Shown piece after piece: positions 53,314-61,675 of a stretch of DNA of 64,000 bases (positions within the stretch are counted from its first letter, which is position 1; each line of letters begins with the position of its first letter). The position numbers and the translations under genes are program-made. The notes beneath the pieces were generated by a model that did not search any database, had not been told where the DNA came from, and worked only from the letters and a program-made list of their open reading frames with translations. Source of the stretch: Bacillota bacterium (GTDB lineage: Bacteria > Bacillota > Clostridia > Peptostreptococcales > Acidaminobacteraceae); NCBI GenBank assembly GCA_020161295.1, contig JAIUOA010000002.1, positions 186,001-250,000 on the forward strand, written 5' to 3'.

Positions 53314-55110
53314 ATGGATTTTTATAGATCACATGTCCTCGTGTGTGGCGGTACAGGATGCGTTTCTTCAGGATCATTAACGATTGAAGAAATGTTTAAT
53401 GCGGCTCTTAAGGAAAGAGGATTAGAAAAAGAAGTTAAAGTAGTTAGAACGGGTTGCTTTGGACTTTGTGAAGCAGGTCCAATCTGTATCGTTTATCCAG
53501 AAGGTTCATTCTACTCACGTGTTGAGCAAAAAGACGTGGAAAGAATTTGTGATGAGCATTTATTAAAAGGTCGTATCGTGACAGATTTACTCTACATTGA
53601 TAAGTTGGCAAATGTCACTGACATCCAAACATCAATTAATGATGTCACTTTCTATAAAAAACAAAAGCGTGTTGCGCTTAAAAACTGTGGTGTTATCAAC
53701 CCAGAAATCATCGAAGAGTATATCGCTTTCGATGGTTACCAAGCACTTGGTAAAGCACTCACTCAAATGACACCACAACAGGTTATCGACGAAATGAAAA
53801 AGTCGGGACTTCGTGGCCGTGGGGGCGGTGGATTCCCAACAGGTCTTAAATGGGAGTTTGCAGCTAAATCACATGGCGACGTGAAATACGTAGCATGTAA
53901 TGCGGACGAGGGAGATCCAGGCGCATTCATGGACCGTTCGGTTCTCGAAGGTGACCCACATGCGATTATCGAAGCGATGGCGTTAGCCGCTTATGCAATC
54001 GGTGCTGAAAAAGGTTATGTCTACATCCGTGCAGAGTACCCAATCGCTGTTAAGCGTTTAGGTATTGCGATTGCTCAAGCAAATGCTATGGGATTACTTG
54101 GTAAGAATATTTTCGGAACTGATTTCAATTTCGAAATGGAAATCCGTTTAGGTGCAGGCGCATTCGTTTGCGGTGAAGAAACAGCGTTAATCGCTTCTAT
54201 CGAAGGCGAGCGTGGTATGCCTAGACCTAAGCCACCATTCCCAGCACAAAAAGGTATCTTCGGAAAACCAACCATCATCAATAACGTTGAAACGTATGCA
54301 GTAGTGCCACAAATCATCCTTAAGGGTGCAGACTGGTTTACTTCATTTGGTACTGAAAAATCACCAGGAACGAAAGTTTTTGCTCTAGGTGGAAAAATTA
54401 ACAACACAGGTCTCGTGGAAATTCCTATGGGAACTTCATTAAGAGAAGTAATTTTCGATATCGGTGGCGGTATTCCTAACGGTAGAAAGTTTAAAGCTGT
54501 TCAAACAGGTGGACCATCAGGTGGTTGCTTAACATCAGATCATCTTGATACGCCAATCGATTTCGATACCCTTACAGCACTTGGCTCTATGATGGGTTCA
54601 GGTGGTATGATCGTCGTAGACGATACAAACTGTATGGTTGACTTCGCACGTTTCTTCTTAGACTTTACAGTTGATGAATCATGCGGAAAATGTGTGCCAT
54701 GCCGTGAAGGTACGAAGAGAATGCTTGAAATTCTCGAAAAGATCACTTCAGGTAACGGTTCTTTAGAAGACTTAGACAAATTAGAAGATTTAGCATATTC
54801 GATTAAAGACTCATCTCTTTGTGGTCTCGGTCAAACAGCTCCAAACCCAGTTCTTTCGACATTAAAGTACTTTAGAGACGAATATATTGCACACGTTACG
54901 GATAAAAAATGTCCTGCTGGTCAATGTCAAGACCTGTTGTCAATCGTCATCGTTGACGGTTGTATCGGTTGTACGGCTTGTGCACGTGTATGTCCGGTTA
55001 ATGCAATCACAGGCGCTGTAAAGCAAAATCACGTGATTGATCAAACAAAATGTATCAAATGTGGCGCTTGTATTCCAAAATGTCCTAAGAAGGTTATTGT
55101 TAAGCAATAA
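53314..55110 (+). CDS. NuoF-like flavoprotein subunit (HydB/HymB-type), NAD(H) and FMN binding
   Basis: 598 residues. N-terminal thioredoxin-like [2Fe-2S] domain (VCGGTGCVSSGS, RTGCFGLCEAGPICIV), NADH/FMN domain (GLRGRGGGGFPTGLKWEF, CNADEGDPGAFMDRSVLEGD), [4Fe-4S] site ESCGKCVPCREGTKRMLE, and a C-terminal pair of [4Fe-4S] clusters (CIGCTACARVCPV and CIKCGACIPKCPK). This order matches HydB of bifurcating hydrogenases. It exchanges hydride with NAD(H) and splits electrons within the complex. ATG 53314 behind AGGAGGTATATCA. Confidence 0.95.
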   Translation: MDFYRSHVLVCGGTGCVSSGSLTIEEMFNAALKERGLEKEVKVVRTGCFGLCEAGPICIVYPEGSFYSRVEQKDVERICDEHLLKGRIVTDLLYIDKLANVTDIQTSINDVTFYKKQKRVALKNCGVINPEIIEEYIAFDGYQALGKALTQMTPQQVIDEMKKSGLRGRGGGGFPTGLKWEFAAKSHGDVKYVACNADEGDPGAFMDRSVLEGDPHAIIEAMALAAYAIGAEKGYVYIRAEYPIAVKRLGIAIAQANAMGLLGKNIFGTDFNFEMEIRLGAGAFVCGEETALIASIEGERGMPRPKPPFPAQKGIFGKPTIINNVETYAVVPQIILKGADWFTSFGTEKSPGTKVFALGGKINNTGLVEIPMGTSLREVIFDIGGGIPNGRKFKAVQTGGPSGGCLTSDHLDTPIDFDTLTALGSMMGSGGMIVVDDTNCMVDFARFFLDFTVDESCGKCVPCREGTKRMLEILEKITSGNGSLEDLDKLEDLAYSIKDSSLCGLGQTAPNPVLSTLKYFRDEYIAHVTDKKCPAGQCQDLLSIVIVDGCIGCTACARVCPVNAITGAVKQNHVIDQTKCIKCGACIPKCPKKVIVKQ

Positions 55111-55148
55111 TCCAGTGACCTAGATTAAAAGAAAGAGGTGTACTAATC

Positions 55149-56894
55149 GTGAGTAATGTAAATTTAACGATAAATGGCATTCAATATGAAGTACCAGGCA
55201 ATTTAACGGTATTAGAAGCGGCTAGAACAGTGGGTATCGATATTCCTACACTCTGCTTCTTAAAAGACATCAATGAAGTGGGCGCTTGCCGTGTTTGCGT
55301 CGTAGAAGTTGAAGGCGCTAGAGCGCTTCAGGCATCATGTGTTCTTCCAGTTCGTGAAGGCATGGTCGTCAATACGAATAACATTCGCGTTCGTAAAGCT
55401 AGAAAAAATACAGTAGAGTTATTATTAGCAAATCACAATAGAGAGTGTACAACTTGCGTAAGAAGCAATAATTGTGAGCTTCAAACGGTATCACAAGAGC
55501 TTGGTATCCGCACTATTGGATACGAAGGCGAAAAAAGAGAAGCGTCATACGATGATCTTTCTCCATCAATCGTGAGAGATTCAAGCAAGTGTATTTTATG
55601 TGGTCGTTGCATTAGCGCATGTAAAAATGTTCAAGGTATCGGCATCTTAGACTTCCAAAACAGAGGCTTTAACACGACTGTAGGTCCTGCTTTTGATATG
55701 AGTATGAAAGATGTGCCATGTATTTACTGTGGACAGTGTATGGTCGTTTGTCCGGTAGGTGCTTTAACTGAGAAATCTTCAATCAATAAGGTATGGAATT
55801 TCTTAGAAGATAAATCAAAGCACGTTATCGTACAATCAGCGCCAGCTGTTAGAGCGGCACTTGGTGAAGAGTTTGGATACCCAATCGGAACAAATGTAAC
55901 CGGTAAATTAGCGACCGCATTAAGAAGATTAGGTTTTGATAAGATTTTCGATACAAACTGGGCAGCCGACGTTACAATTATGGAAGAAGGCACTGAGCTT
56001 CTCCATAGAATCCAAAACGGTGGCGTGTTACCGATGATTACTTCTTGCTCACCTGGTTGGGTAAGATACATCGAATTCCAGTACCCAGAGCTTTTACCAC
56101 ACCTTTCATCATGTAAATCACCACAAAACATGTTTGGTGCTTTAGCGAAGAGCTACTATGCTGAAAAGCATGGAATCGATCCAAAAGACATCGTGGTCGT
56201 TTCGGTAATGCCATGTACTTCTAAGAAGTCTGAGATCGTAAGACCTGAGCTTGAAGTAAATGGTCACAGAGACGTGGATGTATCCATCACGACGAGAGAG
56301 CTTGCGCTTATGATTAAAGAAGCGAGACTCGAGTTTGATAAGCTTGAAGAGGGTACATTTGATGCATTCATGGGCGATTATTCTGGTGCAGGTGTTATCT
56401 TCGGTGCAACCGGTGGTGTAATGGAAGCAGCGATCAGAACGGTTGCTGACGTATTATCTGGTCAAGACCTCGAAAATGTTGACTACACAGCAGTACGCGG
56501 TATTGAAGGCATTAAAGAAGCTACAGTTAATATTGGAGGTTTAGATGTTAAAGTAGCAATCGCACACAATACAACTAACGCTGGCATCTTACTAGAGAAA
56601 ATCAAGAAGGGTGAAGCGGATTATCACTTCATCGAAGTGATGGCTTGCCCAGGCGGTTGTGTAAATGGTGGTGGTCAACCAATCGTTCCTTCAAATATTC
56701 GCAATGTCGTCGATATTCGCGTTGAAAGAGCAAAAGCGCTTTACAATGAAGACGCAGCACTTTCAGTGAGAAAATCACATAAAAACCCTGAAATCAAGAG
56801 ACTTTACGATGAGTACCTCGGAAAGCCAAATAGCCATAAAGCGCATGAATTACTCCATACACACTATGTGAAAAGAGATAAGTTCCCTTTATAA
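55149..56894 (+). CDS. hydA: [FeFe] hydrogenase catalytic subunit (HydA/HymC-type)
   Basis: 581 residues: plant-type [2Fe-2S] domain (CRVCVVEVEGARALQASC), His/Cys [4Fe-4S] (HNRECTTCVRSNNC), two further [4Fe-4S] (CILCGRCISACKN and CIYCGQCMVVCPVG), then the H-cluster domain with ITSCSPGW (297-304), VMPCTSKKSE (353-362) and VMACPGGCVNGGGQP. L1 has Ser as its second residue where many enzymes have a second Cys; I recall this form in related multimeric enzymes. GTG 55149 follows GAAAGAGGTG. Last gene of the operon; a terminator follows. Confidence 0.95.
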   Translation: MSNVNLTINGIQYEVPGNLTVLEAARTVGIDIPTLCFLKDINEVGACRVCVVEVEGARALQASCVLPVREGMVVNTNNIRVRKARKNTVELLLANHNRECTTCVRSNNCELQTVSQELGIRTIGYEGEKREASYDDLSPSIVRDSSKCILCGRCISACKNVQGIGILDFQNRGFNTTVGPAFDMSMKDVPCIYCGQCMVVCPVGALTEKSSINKVWNFLEDKSKHVIVQSAPAVRAALGEEFGYPIGTNVTGKLATALRRLGFDKIFDTNWAADVTIMEEGTELLHRIQNGGVLPMITSCSPGWVRYIEFQYPELLPHLSSCKSPQNMFGALAKSYYAEKHGIDPKDIVVVSVMPCTSKKSEIVRPELEVNGHRDVDVSITTRELALMIKEARLEFDKLEEGTFDAFMGDYSGAGVIFGATGGVMEAAIRTVADVLSGQDLENVDYTAVRGIEGIKEATVNIGGLDVKVAIAHNTTNAGILLEKIKKGEADYHFIEVMACPGGCVNGGGQPIVPSNIRNVVDIRVERAKALYNEDAALSVRKSHKNPEIKRLYDEYLGKPNSHKAHELLHTHYVKRDKFPL

Positions 56895-56911
56895 GCTAAA
56901 TTCAATCACAC

Positions 56912-56952
56912 AAAGTTGCCTATAGACTCAAATCTGTAGGCAACTTTTTATT
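56912..56952 (+). terminator. Terminator of the hydrogenase operon
   Basis: AAAGTTGCCTA (56912-56922) pairs perfectly with TAGGCAACTTT (56937-56947), followed by T. Confidence 0.9.
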
Positions 56953-57062
56953 TTACTCAAGCGGTCTGATGTCGGAAAATAAACCAATGTTTGGTTTCAA
57001 AAACATGAATTATGGTTTACAATAGAAATGGACCGTCAATATTTTTAACCAAGGAGAATGGT

Positions 57063-57698
57063 GTGAAAGAGAATCAACGACCTTTAATCATTTCCATAGA
57101 AGGTGGCGAAGGCGCTGGCAAATCCAGTGTCATAGACACGATCAGCCGCTTTCTATCTGAAAAACAAATCAGTCATATCGTGACACGCGAGCCTGGTGGT
57201 GTGCGGATATCAGAGAAGATTCGCGACATTATTCTCAATAAGGAGCATCTGGAAATGGATGCTAAAACTGAAGCCCTATTGTTTGCTGCTGCCAGAAGAC
57301 AACATCTGATCGAAAAGGTCCTACCAGCTGTTCAAACAGGAAAATGTGTGGTTTTTGACCGGTTTGTCGATTCGTCACTGGTGTATCAGGGCTACGTGAG
57401 AGGGCTTGGTATTGAGGCGGTGCGTGGCATCAATGAGTTTGCGATTGAAGGTTTCTATCCTGATCTGACATTGTTTTTAGACGTTACGCCTGAAATCGGC
57501 TTAGACCGAATTAACCAAAATCCTGATAGAGAGGTCAACAAGCTTGATTTGGAGGGGTTACATTTTCACAAAAAAGTAAGAGAAGGGTACTATGAAATCA
57601 TGAAGCAATATCCTGAAAGAATCGTCAGGATCGATGCGGATAAAGCCCTTGAAGACGTTCTTTTGGCTGTTGTAAAAGAAATTGAACAACGCGTGTAA
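57063..57698 (+). CDS. tmk: Thymidylate kinase
   Basis: 212 residues. P-loop SIEGGEGAGKSSVIDTI, TREPGGVRISEKIRDII (with the dTMP-contact DR-like E-P-G-G), FDRFVDSSLVYQGYVRGLG and a LID region DREVNKLDLEG. It phosphorylates dTMP to dTDP for DNA synthesis. GTG 57063 is chosen because AAGGAGAATGGT precedes it; the upstream frame from 57012 has no ribosome site. The promoter of the next cluster lies in its last codons. Confidence 0.95.
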   Translation: MKENQRPLIISIEGGEGAGKSSVIDTISRFLSEKQISHIVTREPGGVRISEKIRDIILNKEHLEMDAKTEALLFAAARRQHLIEKVLPAVQTGKCVVFDRFVDSSLVYQGYVRGLGIEAVRGINEFAIEGFYPDLTLFLDVTPEIGLDRINQNPDREVNKLDLEGLHFHKKVREGYYEIMKQYPERIVRIDADKALEDVLLAVVKEIEQRV

Positions 57699-57710
57699 AG
57701 ATGTTATAAT
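57682..57710 (+). promoter_or_regulatory. Sigma-A promoter of the sensory hydrogenase-like cluster
   Basis: TTGAAC (57682-57687), 17 bases, TATAAT (57705-57710). The -35 lies inside the tmk coding region. Confidence 0.7.
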
Positions 57711-57721
57711 GTAAGTGTTAA

Positions 57722-57739
57722 TTGTTAAATAATTAACTT
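57722..57739 (+). promoter_or_regulatory. Rex-like box, sensory hydrogenase-like cluster
   Basis: TTGTTAA-ATAA-TTAACTT matches the Rex consensus at 12 of 14 arm positions, with a perfect left half. It starts 12 bases after the -10, almost the same placement as the box at 52309. Confidence 0.6.
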
Positions 57740-57765
57740 TTTCGAGTTTTTTATAGGAGGCAATA

Positions 57766-58113
57766 ATGCACTTAAGAGCCATCAAAGAAAGTGTTAAAGC
57801 AACTGTACTTGCTTATGAAAAAGGGATAGATTTAGACATTCACACAGCCTTTGGGTCTGACTTGATGAGTGATGTACTGGCTTATGTTGAGGAAGATACG
57901 CTTCTCATAACGGGACTCACCAACCATCAGGTCATCAGGACTGCGGAAATGCTTGATCTAAAAGCCATACTGTTCGTTAGAGGAAAAATGCCTTGCCAAG
58001 AAGTCATTGAGTTGGCTGAAGAAAAGAAAATCCTGTTGATGATGACAAAAGAATCGTTATTTACAGTGGCTGGAATCCTATATGGTGAAGGTCTAAGAGG
58101 CATTTCAATTTAA
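57766..58113 (+). CDS. DRTGG-domain-like small protein
   Basis: 115 residues resembling a stand-alone DRTGG domain: IHTAFGSDLMSDVLAYVEED, TLLITGLTNHQVIRTAEML, LKAILFVRGKMPCQEVIELA. DRTGG domains occur in regulatory proteins and beside CBS domains; activity unknown. A paralogue of the same size is encoded at 59899. First gene of the cluster, ATG 57766 with AGGAGGCAAT. Small DRTGG proteins commonly accompany hydrogenase-like proteins and GHKL ATPases in Clostridia. Confidence 0.78.
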   Translation: MHLRAIKESVKATVLAYEKGIDLDIHTAFGSDLMSDVLAYVEEDTLLITGLTNHQVIRTAEMLDLKAILFVRGKMPCQEVIELAEEKKILLMMTKESLFTVAGILYGEGLRGISI

Positions 58114-58161
58114 ACTTGCAAACTGTTGACAATATACCAGAGACAAGGGGAATCGAATGGT

Positions 58162-58608
58162 ATGAAAAAATACTCGAGAAGTGATGAAAATGTCGCGATG
58201 AAGCTTCATTATGATGTGCTACGCGATGATTTTTCACGTGCAGGAGAAGCTTCCAGCAAAATTAAAAATATGTTGAGACAATTGGCCATTGACGCCAATA
58301 TCCTAAGACGCATAGCCATTGCAACCTATGAAGCTGAAATCAATTTAGTGATCCATTCATATGGTGGCAGCATCGATGTTTATATTAAATCAGATTGTAT
58401 TGAAATCTATGTGGAAGACTCTGGGCCAGGAATCGAAAATGTTGAGTTGGCCATGACGAAGGGCTTTTCGACGGCCACCAACATCGCTAGAGAAATGGGA
58501 TTTGGTGCTGGCATGGGATTGCCCAACATGGAAAAAGTCAGCGACGAGTTCATTATTGAGTCTGAACGCGATAAAGGCACTAATATAAAAATGGTCGTTA
58601 ACTACTAA
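58162..58608 (+). CDS. RsbW/SpoIIAB-like ATP-binding (GHKL) protein
   Basis: 148 residues. A GHKL ATPase of the anti-sigma serine kinase type: ATYEAEINLVIHSYGG (N-box), VEDSGPGIENVELAM (G1) and GFGAGMGLPNMEKVSDEF (G2), TNIKMVV. It has no phospho-acceptor His domain. It could be a serine kinase or a signalling ATPase within the redox cluster. ATG 58162 follows a weak AAGGGGAATCG site; the TTG frame from 58126 has none. Confidence 0.85.
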   Translation: MKKYSRSDENVAMKLHYDVLRDDFSRAGEASSKIKNMLRQLAIDANILRRIAIATYEAEINLVIHSYGGSIDVYIKSDCIEIYVEDSGPGIENVELAMTKGFSTATNIAREMGFGAGMGLPNMEKVSDEFIIESERDKGTNIKMVVNY

Positions 58609-58651
58609 AACCATTCTTAATCGTAAATCATTGGTTGCGATGGAGGTTGAT

Positions 58652-59887
58652 ATGAAAAATTATTGGCATTCAGTGATCTTGGAAAAAGATTACTGCAATG
58701 GCTGTACGCATTGTTTAGACCGGTGTCCGACACAAGCCATCCGGATAATAGAGGGCAAAGCTCAAATCATCGCAGAAAGATGCATCGACTGCGGTGAATG
58801 CCTCAGGGTTTGTCCATATCACGCAAAAGGCGCATTGGTAAGCTCTCTGGATGTGCTTAAAAACTATAAATATAAAGTGGCATTACCAGCCATATCACTA
58901 TATGGGCAATTCCCCGAAGAATATGAGATGAACCGCGTTTATAATGCGCTACTTGAGCTGGGCTTCGATGAAGTCTATGACACGGCGCATGTGGCGGATA
59001 TTTTGTCAGTATACGAAAATCGTGTATTGGATAAGGAGAATGTCAACCGACCTTTAATTTCGACGTATTGCCCTGTTATTACACGGCTGATACAGGTGAA
59101 ATATCCAGCGCTCATCGATAACATCATCAAGCTGGAAGCACCGATGGAAATTGCGGCGCGACATGTCAGAAAAAGATTAATTGCTGAGGGATTTAAGGAC
59201 GAAGAGGTCGGTATTATTTATATTAGCCCATGTCCTGCAAAAGTCACGAGTATCAAGGATCCCATCGGAATCGAAAAGTCTGCCATTAGCGAAGCGGTTT
59301 CCACTGAAGAAATTTACTATAAAGTGATGAAAATTATCGACAAGGTAGAAGGCACGAAGCAAATTCAACGGGCCACAGGAAAAGGCATCGGTTGGGCAAG
59401 GGTTGGTGGACAAAGCTATGCCATGGGCATCGATGATTATATCGCCGTCGATGGGATAGAGGAAGTCATTAAAGTTCTTGAATCCATGGAACTCGGCAAA
59501 TTAAGCTCTTTGGCGTTTTTTGAAGGCTATGCTTGTATCAATGGATGCGTCGGTGGACCACTCAATGTTGAGAATACGTTTATCTGCAAAAACCGAATTA
59601 GAAAGCTGACGAAGCATTACGGTATGGAGAAACCGATTGTCATCGATATCGAGATGATACCTGAAAATATGGAGTGGAACACGCCGATTTTACCAACGCC
59701 AATCTTTAAGCTTGATTCAGACTTTAAGAAGGCTCTGGAAAAAATGGCGAAAATCGAAGAGTTTACGCAAATGCTTCCAGGCATTAACTGTGGTGCCTGT
59801 GGTGCACCAAACTGCCGCGTATTGGCGGAAGATATCGTAAACGGTTATGCAAAAATTGAGGATTGTCTATTGTTGAATAAAAAATAA
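58652..59887 (+). CDS. Hydrogenase-like iron-sulfur protein, probable sensory type (HydS-like)
   Basis: 411 residues. N-terminal two-cluster ferredoxin (CNGCTHCLDRCP, CIDCGECLRVCP), then an [FeFe] hydrogenase-like domain with one Cys in each expected place: STYCPVI (C140), ISPCPAK (C194), and YACINGCVGGP (C295, C299). L1 lacks the second adjacent Cys of catalytic enzymes, and the GGGQP end is GGP. The C-terminus has another [4Fe-4S] motif (INCGACGAPNCRVLAEDI with C405). No N-terminal [2Fe-2S] domain. The divergence and the ATPase neighbours suggest a sensor rather than an H2 producer. Confidence 0.85.
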   Translation: MKNYWHSVILEKDYCNGCTHCLDRCPTQAIRIIEGKAQIIAERCIDCGECLRVCPYHAKGALVSSLDVLKNYKYKVALPAISLYGQFPEEYEMNRVYNALLELGFDEVYDTAHVADILSVYENRVLDKENVNRPLISTYCPVITRLIQVKYPALIDNIIKLEAPMEIAARHVRKRLIAEGFKDEEVGIIYISPCPAKVTSIKDPIGIEKSAISEAVSTEEIYYKVMKIIDKVEGTKQIQRATGKGIGWARVGGQSYAMGIDDYIAVDGIEEVIKVLESMELGKLSSLAFFEGYACINGCVGGPLNVENTFICKNRIRKLTKHYGMEKPIVIDIEMIPENMEWNTPILPTPIFKLDSDFKKALEKMAKIEEFTQMLPGINCGACGAPNCRVLAEDIVNGYAKIEDCLLLNKK

Positions 59888-59898
59888 GAGGTGACCAT

Positions 59899-60231
59899 AT
59901 GTTAGTGAGCGAATTAGTTGAAAAACATGGATTTAAGCAATTGTCCGGTACTGATTTAAACCGAAAAATCTCAAATGTCTATTCATGCGACCTTTTAAGC
60001 TGGGTAATGGCAAAGGGTAAGCACGATACCGCTTGGATCACTGTCCAGACACATAATAATATACTTGCTGTGGCTTCACTGTTGGAGTTTGCTTGCATCA
60101 TCATTCCCGAGGGAATCAAAGTCGATCAAGAGATTATCGACAAAGCGAATGAACAGGAAGTTGTTATGCTTTCATCAGATAAAGAATCATTTGAGATTTT
60201 TAAAATCTTATACGAAGCGGGCATAAAGTAG
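59899..60231 (+). CDS. Second DRTGG-domain-like small protein
   Basis: 110 residues, similar in size and pattern to the protein at 57766: ISNVYSCDLLSWVMAKGKHD, TAWITVQTHNNILAVASLL, FACIIIPEGIKVDQEIIDKA, and an ending FKILYEAGIK. ATG 59899 behind AGAGGTGACC. Its last base overlaps the start of the PHP gene. The paired DRTGG proteins may be partner subunits or ligand-binding modules of the sensory complex; this is inference. Confidence 0.78.
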   Translation: MLVSELVEKHGFKQLSGTDLNRKISNVYSCDLLSWVMAKGKHDTAWITVQTHNNILAVASLLEFACIIIPEGIKVDQEIIDKANEQEVVMLSSDKESFEIFKILYEAGIK

Positions 60232-60938
60232 TGAACATCACGTATGACTTGCACATTCATTCGTGTCTGTCGCCATGCGGTCATGAGGACATGACGCCGA
60301 ACAATATCGTCAATATGGCGTATATAAAGGGGTTGGATGCTATCGCAGTTACTGACCATAATGCCTGTGCCCATGTTAGAGTTGTTTCAGAACTCGCCAC
60401 GCCGCTGGGACTTATCGTAGTGCCTGGCATGGAAGTCCAGACGCGAGAGGAAGTCCATGTGCTATGCTATTTTCCAACCGTTGAGGCCATTGAGGCGTTT
60501 GATCTGGCGTTGTCCAAATGGAAAACAACCATAAAAAACAACGTCAAGGCATTCGGACATCAAACCCTCATGAACCATGAGGATAAAGTGATAGGTGAAG
60601 TGGAGATCGCTTTGATTTTGTCGGTAGACATCACCATCAATGACCTGATTGATTTGGTAAATCAGTATAAAGGTGTGGTTGTTCCTGCACACGTGAATAA
60701 ATCCGCAAATAGCATCTTAATGAACTTAGGCTTTATTCCTCAGGATCTTAACATCTCGACCGTCGAAATCTATGAGAAAAGTGATTTGAATGATCGGCTC
60801 CTAAAAGGATTTAGGAGAATAATGAATTCAGATGCGCATTACCTAGAGATGATCCATGAACCGGAGTATACGATGACCACTGAAAGCAAGAGTATTCAAA
60901 GCATCATTGATTATTTGTCTGGAAAGGGGCAATTATGA
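60231..60938 (+). CDS. PHP-domain phosphoesterase (TrpH/YciV-like)
   Basis: 235 residues. PHP metal-binding motifs: YDLHIHSCLSPCGHEDM, AIAVTDHNACAHV, VVPGMEVQTREEVHVLCYF, VVVPAHVNKSANSI and NSDAHYLEMIHEPEY. Related proteins are 3',5'-nucleoside bisphosphate phosphatases or 5'-3' exonucleases; the substrate here is not known. GTG start at 60231 overlaps the previous gene by one base, and it ends overlapping the next start (4 bases), so coupled translation is likely. Confidence 0.87.
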   Translation: MNITYDLHIHSCLSPCGHEDMTPNNIVNMAYIKGLDAIAVTDHNACAHVRVVSELATPLGLIVVPGMEVQTREEVHVLCYFPTVEAIEAFDLALSKWKTTIKNNVKAFGHQTLMNHEDKVIGEVEIALILSVDITINDLIDLVNQYKGVVVPAHVNKSANSILMNLGFIPQDLNISTVEIYEKSDLNDRLLKGFRRIMNSDAHYLEMIHEPEYTMTTESKSIQSIIDYLSGKGQL

Positions 60939-61492
60939 GAGAATTGTCATTACACATACTTGATATCGCGCAAAACTCAATCAAAGCAGAGGCGGAATGC
61001 CTTCGAATAGCGATTATCGAGGATTTGATAAACGATAAATTGACGATAAAGATAAAGGATGACGGCGTCGGTATGGACGCGGATACGCTAGAAAAGGTTG
61101 TCGATCCTTTCTATACCACGAGAACCACCAGAAAAGTCGGATTGGGTATTCCTCTGTTTAAGATTTCCGCGGAACAGTGTGATGGTTATTTTGATATCAA
61201 ATCCCAGCTTGGTACAGGCACAGAGATTACGGCCGTGTTTAAGCATAGCCACATTGACCGCGTACCCCTAGGAAACATGCCAGAAACCATCGTCACCATA
61301 ATTAACGGCTGCGATCAGATGGATTTGATTTATACACATACGGTTAATCATGAAACGTTTAGTTTAAATACCAAAGACATTAAAAAGCTGTTGGATGGTG
61401 TGCCTATCAGTAATCTAGATGTAATCACTTGGCTGAGGGAGTATATCACTGAGGGGCTTGCCGAAATCACGAGTACGAGAAAAGAAGGTTAA
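60935..61492 (+). CDS. GHKL ATPase domain protein (kinase-like, no HisKA)
   Basis: 185 residues. LHILDIAQNSIKAEAECLRI (N-box), IKDDGVGMDADTLEKV (G1), FYTTRTTRKVGLGIPLFKI (G2) and QLGTGTEITAVF are clear. There is no upstream His-phosphorylation domain; residues 115-185 form a small unknown C-terminal part (MDLIYTHTVNHETFSL). Such ATPases are frequent partners of hydrogenase-like and PHP genes in Clostridia. Last gene of the overlapping cluster. Confidence 0.85.
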   Translation: MRELSLHILDIAQNSIKAEAECLRIAIIEDLINDKLTIKIKDDGVGMDADTLEKVVDPFYTTRTTRKVGLGIPLFKISAEQCDGYFDIKSQLGTGTEITAVFKHSHIDRVPLGNMPETIVTIINGCDQMDLIYTHTVNHETFSLNTKDIKKLLDGVPISNLDVITWLREYITEGLAEITSTRKEG

Positions 61493-61496
61493 TGAA

Positions 61497-61664
61497 TTGA
61501 ACTTTAAAAAAATGGGTATAAGGGTAATACTGGTAACCATTTTATTGAGCGTTGCCATGAATTATTTAGCGGTTGATCCTTATGTACGCACAGCGCTGAG
61601 TGTTTTTGGAATAGGCTCAGGGGTTGCGCTACTGTTTATGGAATCTATTAACCATTTTCGTTGA
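61497..61664 (+). CDS. Very small membrane protein (about 55 residues)
   Basis: The likely start is TTG 61497 with AAGAAGG eight bases upstream; ATG 61512 is the alternative. Two hydrophobic stretches (about 8-22 and 32-48: RVILVTILLSVAMNYLAV, ALSVFGIGSGVALLFM) suggest a hairpin in the membrane. It lies 4 bases after the GHKL ATPase stop and 11 before the sortase start. No function recognised. Confidence 0.6.
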   Translation: MNFKKMGIRVILVTILLSVAMNYLAVDPYVRTALSVFGIGSGVALLFMESINHFR

Positions 61665-61675
61665 AAGAGGTTCAT

